Positions 10,284 through 20,468 of a stretch of DNA of 64,000 nt are shown here, one piece after another. Made by a program: the position numbers and the translations under genes. The notes beneath the pieces are model-generated. The model was given only the letters and a program-made list of their open reading frames with translations, was not told the origin of the DNA and made no database searches. Positions within the stretch are counted from its first letter, which is position 1. Every line of letters begins with the position of its first letter. The stretch is from Planctomycetota bacterium. GTDB lineage: Bacteria; Planctomycetota; Phycisphaerae; Phycisphaerales; SM1A02. Location: positions 29,506-93,505 of the forward strand of contig JAPLMU010000052.1 of assembly GCA_026386795.1 (NCBI GenBank), written 5' to 3'.

Positions 10284-11501
10284 CTAGGCGGCAGGTCTTC
10301 CGCGCAGCCAGTTTGACTCTTGGCATTGATTCGGTCGCGCTAGGAGCGCGCTGATGGTGGAAGCGACATCGAAAGCAGCGCGTGGATTGCCAGCCGCACT
10401 CGATGCCACACGCATGCGTTGTAATCGTTGCGGGTCAGCGAAGATCGCTGCTGCCACGGATCCAGCATCGGCGGCACGAGAAGTTCGAACGGCAGCGCCG
10501 ATCGCAACCAGCATGTCTGCATTTCGCTCTTCTTGGCCTGGAATTGGCTGCAACAGCACCATTGGTAGTCCTACTGCGCGCGCCTCGGTTGTGGTGAGAC
10601 CTCCAGGCTTGCCGACCATCAGATCTGCTGCCGCCATGAGTTCATGCATGGCATTGGTGTAACCCAGTACGCGCAATTCTGGACCTCGTAAGTCGCCGCG
10701 ACTGCGCTGCGCTTGCAGTGCGGTCATGGCGGTTGCAAGGGGAGCGTTCTTCCCGCACACCACCACGATGGTGCAGTCGATGCTTGTGGCTATCAGTGAT
10801 CGCACTACGGTTGGGATGTCGCCAAGTCCATGCCCGCCACCACAAACCAAGATCATCGGTCGACCGGAATTCGGCGCAGCAAATGACCGCTGATGTGTCA
10901 TGCAGAAATGTGGATCAATGGGTATTCCGGTGATCTCAACTCGTGTGGGATCCATTCCGCCAGCGATTGCGGCGGTGCGAGCGGCGCGACTGGCGACACA
11001 AGTGACATCGACGCCGGCCTGCAGCCACACCGCGTGTGGATGTTCATCAGTAACGACAGTTACCACGGGAGCGCTCAATTCCCCGCGGATTCGCATTCTT
11101 CCAAGGAGTGCGCTCGTGAGAAAGTGGGTGGATACAACTACATCAGCACTGTGAAGAGCAGGATGTGCGCGAAATTTCCCCATCACTGAGTCTTCAAAGC
11201 GGTCGAGTGCTGGTCCGAGTGTTCGCCGGTCTCGGCGCGGAATATCCGTGCTGTTATAGAGAGCACCGACGACGCGTGGTGCGTGGCGGATGGCACGAAG
11301 GTAGCCATCGCGATACACGCTGCTAAACCACCGCGGCGCGTGTTCAAGTGCCTCGATGAAGGTGGCCTCAGAAAGTTGCCCTCGCGCCCGCAATGCGTCA
11401 TGTATGGCTGCTGACGCCCGCGTGTGTCCACATCCGACCGAACTGCTGCAGAATGTGACTCGCATGGGTGTCATTGGTGTCATAGGGGTCATGGGCGTCA
11501 T
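10284..11501 (-). CDS. MGDG synthase/MurG-like glycosyltransferase
   Basis: 'MRVTFCSSSVGCGHTRASAAIHDALRARG' N-terminal MGDG-type fold; 'KPGGLTTTEARAVGLPMVLLQPIPGQEERNADMLV' donor-binding motif. Start is ambiguous among five tandem ATGs (11465-11501). Confidence 0.8.
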   Translation of the reverse strand: MTPMTPMTPMTPMRVTFCSSSVGCGHTRASAAIHDALRARGQLSEATFIEALEHAPRWFSSVYRDGYLRAIRHAPRVVGALYNSTDIPRRDRRTLGPALDRFEDSVMGKFRAHPALHSADVVVSTHFLTSALLGRMRIRGELSAPVVTVVTDEHPHAVWLQAGVDVTCVASRAARTAAIAGGMDPTRVEITGIPIDPHFCMTHQRSFAAPNSGRPMILVCGGGHGLGDIPTVVRSLIATSIDCTIVVVCGKNAPLATAMTALQAQRSRGDLRGPELRVLGYTNAMHELMAAADLMVGKPGGLTTTEARAVGLPMVLLQPIPGQEERNADMLVAIGAAVRTSRAADAGSVAAAIFADPQRLQRMRVASSAAGNPRAAFDVASTISALLARPNQCQESNWLRGRPAA

Positions 11502-11526
11502 GGGACGGTCGGCGAAAGTTCGGCAG

Positions 11527-12363
11527 TCAGTACGCATGTGCACCGTCCTCGGTGATGATGCTGTGTTCAGGAATGTTGATGGTTTCGGGATGTTCCGTTG
11601 GGTCAGGCTTCCAGCCAACAGAGCGCAGAAGGGCCTCAACATCAATGATTTCGAGGCGCCCATCCGCGTGTTCCACGAGCGCCGATGCACGCTCGATCCA
11701 GTCGCCACAGTTGGCATAGATCAGTCCGTCTGCACGCTGTTCAATGCGCGGCTCGTGAATGTGTCCGCAGATCACACCATCAAGCGAGCGCCGCTTCGCC
11801 TCATCAGCCAGAACTTCCTCAAACTTGGAAATGAAAGTGCAAGCACTCTTCACCTTCTTTTTGATCGTCTGCGAGAATGACCAACGTCCAAGACCAACGC
11901 ACGACCGCATGGCATTGGCGATGCGATTTAGTTGCACTAGATAGTCGTATCCATAAGTGCCAAGCAACGAAAGCAACTTTGAATGCTGCACAATGAGATC
12001 GAATTCATCACCGTGGCACACGAGTAGTTGTTGACCGCTGGCAAGGCGGTGGACCGCTTGCTTTGCAATGCGAATGCCAGCAAGTTCCGTGCCCGCGTAT
12101 GGGCGCAGAGAGTCGTCGTGATTGCCTGGGATGTAAATCACTTTCGTCCCGTGGCGCGCGAGCTTCAAAAGGCGCCGTATCACCTGATTGTGAGTGAGTG
12201 GCCATGTCCAGCGTTGGCGCAGTGCCCACATGTCGACGATGTCGCCGACGAGGTAGAGCCGTTCGCATTGCACTCGCTTCAGAAACGCTGCGAATTCCTC
12301 GGCGCGTGCCCCGCGAAATCCCAAGTGGACATCGCTCACAAAGACGGTTCGGTAGGCGAACAT
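11527..12363 (-). CDS. LpxH-like metallophosphoesterase (UDP-2,3-diacylglucosamine diphosphatase family)
   Basis: 'VFVSDVHLG', 'YLVGDIVDMW', 'IPGNHDD', 'VCHGDEFD', 'ICGHIHEPRI' metallophosphatase motifs. Confidence 0.85.
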   Translation of the reverse strand: MFAYRTVFVSDVHLGFRGARAEEFAAFLKRVQCERLYLVGDIVDMWALRQRWTWPLTHNQVIRRLLKLARHGTKVIYIPGNHDDSLRPYAGTELAGIRIAKQAVHRLASGQQLLVCHGDEFDLIVQHSKLLSLLGTYGYDYLVQLNRIANAMRSCVGLGRWSFSQTIKKKVKSACTFISKFEEVLADEAKRRSLDGVICGHIHEPRIEQRADGLIYANCGDWIERASALVEHADGRLEIIDVEALLRSVGWKPDPTEHPETINIPEHSIITEDGAHAY

Positions 12364-12513
12364 ATCTGGTCCTCCCTTAGAAACCGGCCAAAGCCTGGCC
12401 GCGGCGGGAGGCGCGATCCATGCGATCTCCCAACCGGATCATCGGTTGTCTCTATGTACATTCCGTGAGGTAGATGCCGTTCTAAGCCAAGTCTGAACAA
12501 TCCATGAGCAAAT

Positions 12514-13740
12514 TTAGCGCTTCATCGCTTGTTCAACTTCGTCGGCACTGCGCGGGATACCTGTAGTGAGCACCTCATGGCCACTAGTGGTCACTGCGAC
12601 ATCGTCTTCGATGCGGATCCCAACAGACTCCTTGGGAAGGTAGATGCCCGGCTCAATGGTAATGACGGCGCCGACTTCAAGCGGCGCGTCTGGGGAAGCA
12701 TCGTGCGTCTCGAGACCGAGATGGTGGCCCATTCCATGGATGAAGGCGTCCCCAAAGCCGGCGTCCGCAATGACCTTGCGGCCAGCGGCATCAATGTCAG
12801 CAAGCGTTGCTCCGGGCTTTACTGCAGCAATTGCGGCTGCTTGGGAGCGGAGCACCAAGTCATAGAGCTCGCGCTGGCGTGTCGTGAACTTTCCAGAGAC
12901 AGGCAGGGTGCGCGTGACATCCGCTGAGTAGCCCGCGTACTTCGCGCCACTGTCAAGGACCACCAAATCGCCGGCAGCCAAGGCCCGATCATTGGCGTGG
13001 TAGTGCAGGACGGTGGCGTTAAATCCGCCGCCAGCGATGGTGCGGAAAGCCAATTCCCGTGCGCCGTTGCTGCGGTACGCATGCTCCACGGCTTCTTGTA
13101 GATCAAACTCGTTCATCCCCGCTCGCATTGATTTCATTGCGGCTGCAAAGCCAGTAGCGGTAATGCGACCGGCTTCCCGTACGCATGCAATTTCTGCTGC
13201 GCTTTTGGAAGCACGCATCTTCACCAAGAGATCGCTGCGGTCGGTGATTTGCGTTCCTGGAACGCGCTCAGCCTGCGCGCGCAGGATGGCGAAGTCCGCG
13301 GAGACTGGTGCGTTCCAGGCAGCAAGCGGCATGAGGCATGCAAGGGAACGCGAGCGTCGCGTTGCTTCCAAGAGAAGCCTGCTCAGCGTTCCAGTGCGCA
13401 GTACGGTGTCGAAGCCGGTGTTGGTTCTGAGCGCTCCGCCGAGTTCATCGCGGAATCCGTCCCACTTCTCGACCTCTGGGTTGAGTGGTCGCAAGAGCAA
13501 GGTGGCGCGCTTGGATGGCACTGGGTTCGTCGGGTCAAGGAACAGCATCGCGCCTGGTTCATCAGTGATGCCCGTGAGGTATTCAAAGTGCGCGTGCGGT
13601 TTCCACGGATGGTGAAGCGATGGGTCCGCCTCGCCAGCAAGTACTAGTCCAGAGGACCGACCAAGGTCGACAAGAATCTGGTCGCGGCGAGCGCGGAATT
13701 CAGCGTGCGTGATTGACGGCGCTGCGGTGGCGTTGCTCAT
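12514..13740 (-). CDS. pepP: Xaa-Pro aminopeptidase (aminopeptidase P)
   Basis: 'VLDSGAKYAGYSADVTRTLPVSG', 'HGMGHHLGLETHD', 'ITIEPGIYLP', 'GIRIEDDVAVT' metal-ligand blocks. Confidence 0.93.
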   Translation of the reverse strand: MSNATAAPSITHAEFRARRDQILVDLGRSSGLVLAGEADPSLHHPWKPHAHFEYLTGITDEPGAMLFLDPTNPVPSKRATLLLRPLNPEVEKWDGFRDELGGALRTNTGFDTVLRTGTLSRLLLEATRRSRSLACLMPLAAWNAPVSADFAILRAQAERVPGTQITDRSDLLVKMRASKSAAEIACVREAGRITATGFAAAMKSMRAGMNEFDLQEAVEHAYRSNGARELAFRTIAGGGFNATVLHYHANDRALAAGDLVVLDSGAKYAGYSADVTRTLPVSGKFTTRQRELYDLVLRSQAAAIAAVKPGATLADIDAAGRKVIADAGFGDAFIHGMGHHLGLETHDASPDAPLEVGAVITIEPGIYLPKESVGIRIEDDVAVTTSGHEVLTTGIPRSADEVEQAMKR

Positions 13741-13750
13741 ACCGCGAAGG

Positions 13751-16700
13751 TTACTTGGCTGAGTGTGCAGTGTCTCCGTCGTCGGGACCCCAAACGCGGT
13801 CGCGAATCACCACAAGGAGCGCATAGAAGACCGGCACAATGACCAAGGAAAGGAGTGTGGAAACGGCCAATCCAACCATAACGGTCACGCCGATTGAGCG
13901 CCGTGCGCTTGCACCCGCGCCAGTAGCGATTACCAAGGGCGCGACACCCAAGATGAAACTGAGCGCGGTCATGAGGATCGGTCGCAGGCGTAGTCGTGCT
14001 GCGTCCAGAGCCGCCTGTACTGGAGTCAAGCCTCGTTCTGTACCTGCTTTGGCGAATTCCACAATCAGGATGGCGTTCTTTGCGGCTAGTCCAATGAGCA
14101 TGACCAACCCGATCTGTGCATAGATATCAAGTGGCATCCCGGCGGCTCGCAAACCTCCGACTGCTCCGAGAACTGCGAATGGAACAGCGATGACCACAAG
14201 AATCGGAAGCGTCCAACTCTCGTACTGTGCTGCCAAGAATAGGAACACCGCGATGATTGCCAATGTGAACACAATAGGAGCAGCGTTCGCCGAGGTTTGT
14301 TCCTGGAAGACGATGCCGGTCCACTCGTAGGTCATTCCTTGCGGTAGGACTTTGTCACAAATCTGCTCCATGAATGCAGTGGCGTCTCCGGAGCTAATCC
14401 CCGGTGCGCCAGCGCCATTGATGGCAATGGTGTCGGTGACGTTGTAGTGAGTGATGTTGTCTGGGCCAGTGGTGGTGCGTTCATGAGCGAACGCGGAAAA
14501 TGGAATCATTTCCCGCGCGTTGTTCATCACGTAAATCTTGCCGAGGTCCTCGGGGGCCATCCGGTAACGCGCATCAGCCTGCACATAGACCTGATAGACC
14601 TGATTGAATCGGTTGAACTGGTTGACATACGCACTTCCGAAATTCAGCTGCAAAGCAGCGAATGCGTCCGCGACGGTGACGCCTAGTCGCTGCAACTTTG
14701 CGCGATCAATATCGAGCCAAACCTGGGGAACATCCTTCTGGAAGAAGGTGGAAACGCCAAGCAACTTGTCTGGGTATTTGCGCGTCTCGTTCACCACATC
14801 CATTGCCGCCGCGTACAGCGCGTCGGTGCCGAGGCCAGCGCGATCGATCAATTGCAACTGAAATCCACCAACCGATCCGAGTCCAGGAATCGACGGAGGA
14901 TTGAACGGGAATGCCATGCCGCCAGGAATCGTCCAAAGAAGTGGCTGCAGTCGTTGCACAATGGCGCTCGTCGTGTGTTGCAGGCCCTTCCGCTCGGACC
15001 ATGGCTTCAGTACGGGAATCAGCACGCCGCTATTGGACTGCGGTGCATTTGCGATGAAGTTGAGACCGTTGATCTCAATCACTGTGTCAACTTCTGGTTG
15101 TGCGGCGACGATCTTCCGCGCCTCCGCTGCAACGGCATTGGTTCGATCCAGTGGTGAGCCTGCCGGCAACTGATAGGCAACAAAGAAGTAGCCGTTGTCT
15201 TCATCAGGAACGAACGCCGTGGGCGCCGTGGTCACTAACCACAGTGCGGCCGCGATCGCAACGACAAAGATGACGCCAGCTACCACCCAGCGCCGAATTA
15301 GCCAGCCAACAGTGGATTCGTACGCCAGTTCAACACCATTGAATTTTCGGTTGAAAGCACCAAAGAAACCACGATCAGCCATCTTGCGCGGCCGCAAGAA
15401 TATGGCCGCAAGTGCTGGGCTGAGCGTCAGCGAATTGATGCTGGAAAGAACCACCGATATGGCGATGGTCATTGCAAATTGATTGTAGAGCTGCCCAGTA
15501 ACACCAGGCATCAATGCTGCGGGTACGAATACTGCTACCAGTGAGAGCGTGGTTGCAATGATTGGTCCGGCGACCTCCTTCATCGCGGTACTCGCGGCGC
15601 GGTACGGATCAGTCTCGCCACCCTCAAACTTACGCTCGACATTTTCCACCACCACGATGGCATCGTCCACCACGATGCCGATCGAGAGCACGAGGCCAAG
15701 CAGCGTGAGCGTATTGATAGAAAATCCCATCGCCAGCATCACTGCGAATGTTCCAATGATTGACACCGGAATGGCAATCATTGGGATCAGCGTCGTCCGG
15801 AAACTCTGCAGGAAGACGTAGATGATGATCAGTACAAGGAGCGCAGCTTCCCAGAAGGTTGAAACGACTTCTTCAATCGACGCCCGGACGAACTTTGTGG
15901 TGTCGTAGTTGATTCGGTAGTCGACGTCCTCGGGGAAGTCTTTCTTCAGTGACTCCATCGCCGCAGCAACACCTTTGGCAATCTCAAATGCATTCGATCC
16001 CGGCAGCTGGAACACGCCCAGCAGCCCGGTTGCATCGCCGTCTTGCTTGCCAACAGTTGTGTAGCTCGCTGCGCCAAGTTCTACGCGCGCTACATCCTTG
16101 AGAAGCACAGTGCCTTTGTCACTGCTCCGCACCACGATCTGCTCGAACTCTTTCACTTGTTCGAGCCGGCCCAGTGTGTTCACTTGCATAACAAACGCTG
16201 GCACCGCGGTGACAGGAGATGCTCCGGCCTGACCGCCAACCGCTTGGCGATTCTGCTCATCAATGGCCTTGTAGACATCCGTGGGCTCAATGCCGAGTGA
16301 CGCCAGCTTTGGCGTATCCATCCAAATACGCATGGAATATTGGCGGAGACCGAAGTTGGAAACCTGAGAAACGCCCGGGATGCGTTGCAAGGTCTGCACA
16401 ATATTGATGTCTGCGTAATTGGCCAGGAAGTCAGCGTCGTAGGTGCCCTTGGGCGAACGCAGACCGACTACCTGCACAAAGTCGGTTGACTGCTTGCGCA
16501 CAGAGATGCCTTGACGTTGCACTTCGGGGGGCAACTGTGGAATAGCAGTCTGCGCATAGTTCTGTACATCGACAGTACCGATGGAGAGGTCGTAGCCAAC
16601 AGCAAATGTCACGGTGATCACAGCATTGCCACCGTTCACCGAATTGCTCGACATGTAGATCATGCCCGGCACGCCGTTGATTTGACGTTCAAGCAGTCGT

Positions 16701-16885
16701 GTCACTACATCCGAAGTAGTGTCCGCTGATGCGCCCGGATAGAACGCGGAGACCTGCACGGTGGGCGGCGTAATCGGCGGGAACTGTGAGACCGGCATGA
16801 TGGTCATCGACAACCCACCAGCGATCACCATGAGCAGGGCGATCACCGTCGCGAAGATGGGTCGCTTGATGAAGAAGTCGATCAT
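13751..16885 (-). CDS. RND multidrug efflux permease (HAE1/AcrB family)
   Basis: 1044 aa; 'MIDFFIKRPIFATVIALLMVIAGGLS', 'GIVVDDAIVVVENVER', 'AAKNAILIVEFAK'. Confidence 0.96.
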   Translation of the reverse strand: MIDFFIKRPIFATVIALLMVIAGGLSMTIMPVSQFPPITPPTVQVSAFYPGASADTTSDVVTRLLERQINGVPGMIYMSSNSVNGGNAVITVTFAVGYDLSIGTVDVQNYAQTAIPQLPPEVQRQGISVRKQSTDFVQVVGLRSPKGTYDADFLANYADINIVQTLQRIPGVSQVSNFGLRQYSMRIWMDTPKLASLGIEPTDVYKAIDEQNRQAVGGQAGASPVTAVPAFVMQVNTLGRLEQVKEFEQIVVRSSDKGTVLLKDVARVELGAASYTTVGKQDGDATGLLGVFQLPGSNAFEIAKGVAAAMESLKKDFPEDVDYRINYDTTKFVRASIEEVVSTFWEAALLVLIIIYVFLQSFRTTLIPMIAIPVSIIGTFAVMLAMGFSINTLTLLGLVLSIGIVVDDAIVVVENVERKFEGGETDPYRAASTAMKEVAGPIIATTLSLVAVFVPAALMPGVTGQLYNQFAMTIAISVVLSSINSLTLSPALAAIFLRPRKMADRGFFGAFNRKFNGVELAYESTVGWLIRRWVVAGVIFVVAIAAALWLVTTAPTAFVPDEDNGYFFVAYQLPAGSPLDRTNAVAAEARKIVAAQPEVDTVIEINGLNFIANAPQSNSGVLIPVLKPWSERKGLQHTTSAIVQRLQPLLWTIPGGMAFPFNPPSIPGLGSVGGFQLQLIDRAGLGTDALYAAAMDVVNETRKYPDKLLGVSTFFQKDVPQVWLDIDRAKLQRLGVTVADAFAALQLNFGSAYVNQFNRFNQVYQVYVQADARYRMAPEDLGKIYVMNNAREMIPFSAFAHERTTTGPDNITHYNVTDTIAINGAGAPGISSGDATAFMEQICDKVLPQGMTYEWTGIVFQEQTSANAAPIVFTLAIIAVFLFLAAQYESWTLPILVVIAVPFAVLGAVGGLRAAGMPLDIYAQIGLVMLIGLAAKNAILIVEFAKAGTERGLTPVQAALDAARLRLRPILMTALSFILGVAPLVIATGAGASARRSIGVTVMVGLAVSTLLSLVIVPVFYALLVVIRDRVWGPDDGDTAHSAK

Positions 16886-17932
16886 TCAGCGGCCTTGCCC
16901 ATGCGCTTTTGAATCTTGCCTTCGACAGCCTGCAACATCGCCTCGGGCGAGATTGTCTGTGCGCCGTCATGGAGTTTCTGCATACCCTCGATGACGAGCG
17001 TCTCATCGGCGCCGAGACCTTCGGTAATGACGATGCCTGCGCCTCCTCGTGGCCGGTATGGAAATTGCATCTTTGAGTTCGGCCACTTGGAGTTTGACGG
17101 TGACATACGCGCCGGGTGCCATCATCAGATCAGTGTTTGGAACTTCAATTCTCGTACGAATTGTGGAGGTTTCGCGATTGACCGAGTTATCAATGAAGAC
17201 CACCTTGCCGGAGCGGGTCCACGCCCCGCCAGGGAGTGATGCTTGCGTACTTTTGTCATCCGCAAGCTGCATGCGACGCAGTGCGGGAATGTCGGAGTCA
17301 ACTGGTTCAAACTCCACCCAAAGCGGATCCATCTGCCGCACGGTGACAAGCGTGGTTTGTGGCGTAACGGATGTTCCCGCGTACTTGTTCGTTGCACTTA
17401 CCTGACCTGCTACCGGACTAGTGATTCGCGTGAAGGACAGATTCAGGTTTGCTTCATCAAGCGCAGCGTGACGTGCGTCGAGATTTGCCTCCGCAGTTCG
17501 TTGGTTCGCCAGCATTTGGTCGAACGCCTCTTGGGAGATTGCTGAAACTTCAACGAGCGGGCGATTGCGCACCACTTTGTCAGTGGCGTTCTTGAGTTCC
17601 GCCTCTACTACGGCAATATCAGCCTTGGCCTTCTCAACGAGCACGCGGTACGGACGTGGGTCAATCATGTAGAGCATCTGCCCATCAGTGACGGACTGTC
17701 CGTTGCTGAAGCCCTGAGTATCAATCCATCCGCTCACGCGCGGGATAATGTCAACGGTGCGCACGCTCATGGTCATGCCCGGGTATTCGCGGTGGATTGC
17801 CACATCGCTGACCGTTGGCTTGGTGGTGCGCACGGGCGACGGCGGCATGCCGGCCGGTCCCTGCGGTGCGCGGGAGCATGCGGCGGCAGCGAAGATCAGC
17901 GTAAATGCTGCAATAAATCGAGTCTTCTTCAT
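16882..17932 (-). pseudogene. RND periplasmic adaptor (MFP) interrupted by an apparent internal deletion and frameshift
   Basis: The 17003-17956 frame encodes adaptor from lipobox to 'LQVAELKDAISIPAT' then runs into 'RRRRHRHYRRSRRR'. The 16882-17106 frame resumes with adaptor C-term 'GIVITEGLGADETLVIEGMQKLHDGAQTI' and its stop overlaps the permease ATG. Confidence 0.75.
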
Positions 17933-17948
17933 GTTCGTATCTGTCTGC

Positions 17949-19499
17949 TCAGCCATTTGAGCGGCCAGTAGCTGGGCCGCTTGGCGCTAGGAAGTCATTT
18001 GCGGTGGGGGTTGGATTGAATCGCTTTACATCCTCGACAGCGGTCGGCATTGGGCTGTTCTCCCAGCCGCCACCGAGCGAGCGGTACAGCTCAACGCAGT
18101 CTTGTGCAACTAAACCTTCAGCTTGCGCGAGTCCGTTACGTGCGATCACCGATGCTTGTAAGTACTCGATGAGCCGAGCAATATCGATCGTGCCTGCGTT
18201 GTACTGCATGAACGCCAAGTCGTAAGAGGCGCCGATCTCTCTTGCGCTGTCAGAGAAGTTTCCACGGACGGCTCGAGCAGCAGTAAATGAAGTGATCGAT
18301 GATTCCACCTGGTTGATGGCAGTCACCACGGTCAACTGGTAGCGCAACAGTGCATCAGCAGAGCGAGCTTTCGCTTGCTTGACGCGCGCTTCAGCCGCCC
18401 CGGTCAGGATGTTCATGAAATTCCAACTGATCGCCGGCGTGATGCCGTACGTCATGTTCTTGTTGACGTCGGTGAGATCACTGAAATTCGGTGTTTGGAT
18501 GACGAAGTTGCCAGTGAATGTGAAGCGCGGCAAATAGCCAGCCTCAGCCACGCCAATTTCGGCTGTCGCAGCCTGAAAGTTGCGTTCTGCGGCCTGAACA
18601 TCAGGGCGGCGCATCAGCAGTGTTGATGGAATGCCCACCGCAATCGGCATATCCACCGAGGGCACTTTGCCATCGGTTTCCACCATTGCGCGCACGCGTT
18701 CGGGCGTTTCGGCTAGCAGAATGCAGAGTCCAGAAAGTTGCTTGGCGATCATGCCGTCAAAGCGAATGGACTCAGCCAATGCCGAAGACTGGCGTGAGCG
18801 AACCTCGCCGAGTTCCACTTTGGACCCCGCCTGATAGCGAACCTTCTTCTCGATCGCTCCGACCAATTTGCCATAACCCTGCGCAAGGTCTCGGTACGCC
18901 TTGCGCTGCGCTTGGAGTTGTCGAATGGTGACGTATGCCTGCGCAACTTCAGCCCGGATACTCACTAACGCGGCGCGGTAGCCCGCAGCACTCATTTGCA
19001 CGCGCGAAACGCCCGCCTCAATCTGCCGACGGACTGCGCCCCATACGTCGATTTCCCAAGCAGCTGAGGCGACATTCCACTCCCAGTTGTTGAAACTCTG
19101 ACGCAGTGCATCTGGATTTTGGATACCGAGCGCGTTGCCGTTGATTTGCCGGTGGCTGTACGCCAGGCCGGTGTCCATCTCGGGGAATAATTTGGCGAAG
19201 TCAACGGTGTATTGCGCGCGGTATTCCTCAAGCGCAAGAAGCGTGCGGCGCAGATCAATGTTCTGCATGTCCGCGCGCGAGACGAGCTCGTCGAGCACCG
19301 GATCCTTGAAATTCTGCCACCAACGCTCGCTGATTGGCTCGGTGACTGCAAGAGCGGCGTCACTCTTGGCAGTGAATTGCGGCTCAACCGGAACGCGCGG
19401 TTCTTGATAGTCAGGCCCAACTGCGCAACCGCCCAGAAGTGTCGCCGTGCTTGCGATCACAGAGGCCCACAAAGGGCAGAAATTCAGGGTAAGGCGCAT
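17949..19499 (-). CDS. Outer-membrane efflux lipoprotein (NodT/OprM, TolC superfamily)
   Basis: Lipobox 'LLGGCAVGPDYQEP'; 'WWQNFKDPVLDELVSRA'; two OEP repeats. Confidence 0.92.
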   Translation of the reverse strand: MRLTLNFCPLWASVIASTATLLGGCAVGPDYQEPRVPVEPQFTAKSDAALAVTEPISERWWQNFKDPVLDELVSRADMQNIDLRRTLLALEEYRAQYTVDFAKLFPEMDTGLAYSHRQINGNALGIQNPDALRQSFNNWEWNVASAAWEIDVWGAVRRQIEAGVSRVQMSAAGYRAALVSIRAEVAQAYVTIRQLQAQRKAYRDLAQGYGKLVGAIEKKVRYQAGSKVELGEVRSRQSSALAESIRFDGMIAKQLSGLCILLAETPERVRAMVETDGKVPSVDMPIAVGIPSTLLMRRPDVQAAERNFQAATAEIGVAEAGYLPRFTFTGNFVIQTPNFSDLTDVNKNMTYGITPAISWNFMNILTGAAEARVKQAKARSADALLRYQLTVVTAINQVESSITSFTAARAVRGNFSDSAREIGASYDLAFMQYNAGTIDIARLIEYLQASVIARNGLAQAEGLVAQDCVELYRSLGGGWENSPMPTAVEDVKRFNPTPTANDFLAPSGPATGRSNG

Positions 19500-19531
19500 T
19501 GCGCGGAGTGTAGCCGCGACAAGGGGGCGAT

Positions 19532-20395
19532 TTACGCGTTTACGGGTCGCCGCACGGGGTCAAGCAGACGCTGCGCATAGGTATTCATGGCATCGCGCAA
19601 CTGATCAAAACTATCGAGTACGTACAGAATCGGCTGGTAATGGTCGATTTCGAAACTCGTGTTGCAGACCGTCTCGAGGTCAAAGGGTCGACGATCGACA
19701 TCCTTGGAGTCCAGCGCGTGCGCACTTTCGCCAGGGCTCGAAATCAAGCCACTTCCGTACAGTCGATTGCGCCCGCCTTCGCGGATCAGACCGAATTCCA
19801 CGGTGAACCAGAATAGTCGTGACAACCGCTCGACATGGCGCGGGTCATCCGTGTTCGCCGCTGCTTTGCCGTAGGTTTGCAGGAAGTCTGCAAAGACTGG
19901 GTCTGCGTGCAACGGCACATGACCAAAGATGTCGTGAAAGATGTCTGGCTCGGGCAGGTAGTTAATAGACTCACGCGACCGAATCACAATAGTGGTTGGA
20001 AATTCACGGCGCGCGAGACAAGCAAAGAACGCCTTCGCAGGAAGATAGCCAGGTACAGCCTTGCTTTGCCAACCAGTGAGTGGCATCAAGAATGTATTGA
20101 CCGACTGCGGCCCCTCGAGGTAGGGAATGTGGTCGCGTACCAAGTTAATGCTGCGTGCTCCACGGAGGTAGACATCGCTGGCGTTGTTAGCCAAATACGC
20201 CATCTGTCGGTCATAGAGGACGCGCCAAGTTTCTTGGTTCTCCTCGGTGTATCCAACATAATTTTGTCCGATGTATGCCTTGGAAATGTCTGGGAAGCCA
20301 GGTTCGCCGTAATGATTGGCGTACTCCTGAGCGGCCTTGCCTTGTGGGCCATCGATCATCGCGTGGTTCAGATTGCCGGACATGCCTTGACCCAT
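19532..20395 (-). CDS. phhA: Aromatic amino acid (phenylalanine 4-) hydroxylase
   Basis: 'INYLPEPDIFHDIFGHVPLHADPVFADFLQTYG', 'LFWFTVEFGLIREGGRNRLYGSGLISSPGES' match the non-heme iron hydroxylase core. Confidence 0.9.
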   Translation of the reverse strand: MGQGMSGNLNHAMIDGPQGKAAQEYANHYGEPGFPDISKAYIGQNYVGYTEENQETWRVLYDRQMAYLANNASDVYLRGARSINLVRDHIPYLEGPQSVNTFLMPLTGWQSKAVPGYLPAKAFFACLARREFPTTIVIRSRESINYLPEPDIFHDIFGHVPLHADPVFADFLQTYGKAAANTDDPRHVERLSRLFWFTVEFGLIREGGRNRLYGSGLISSPGESAHALDSKDVDRRPFDLETVCNTSFEIDHYQPILYVLDSFDQLRDAMNTYAQRLLDPVRRPVNA

Positions 20396-20468
20396 CGGTA
20401 GTTCCCTTCGTGTTCGTCAGAGTGCTGCTTGCAGCAGTCTAGGCGTGCGCGCTCTCAGAATGAAGTCG

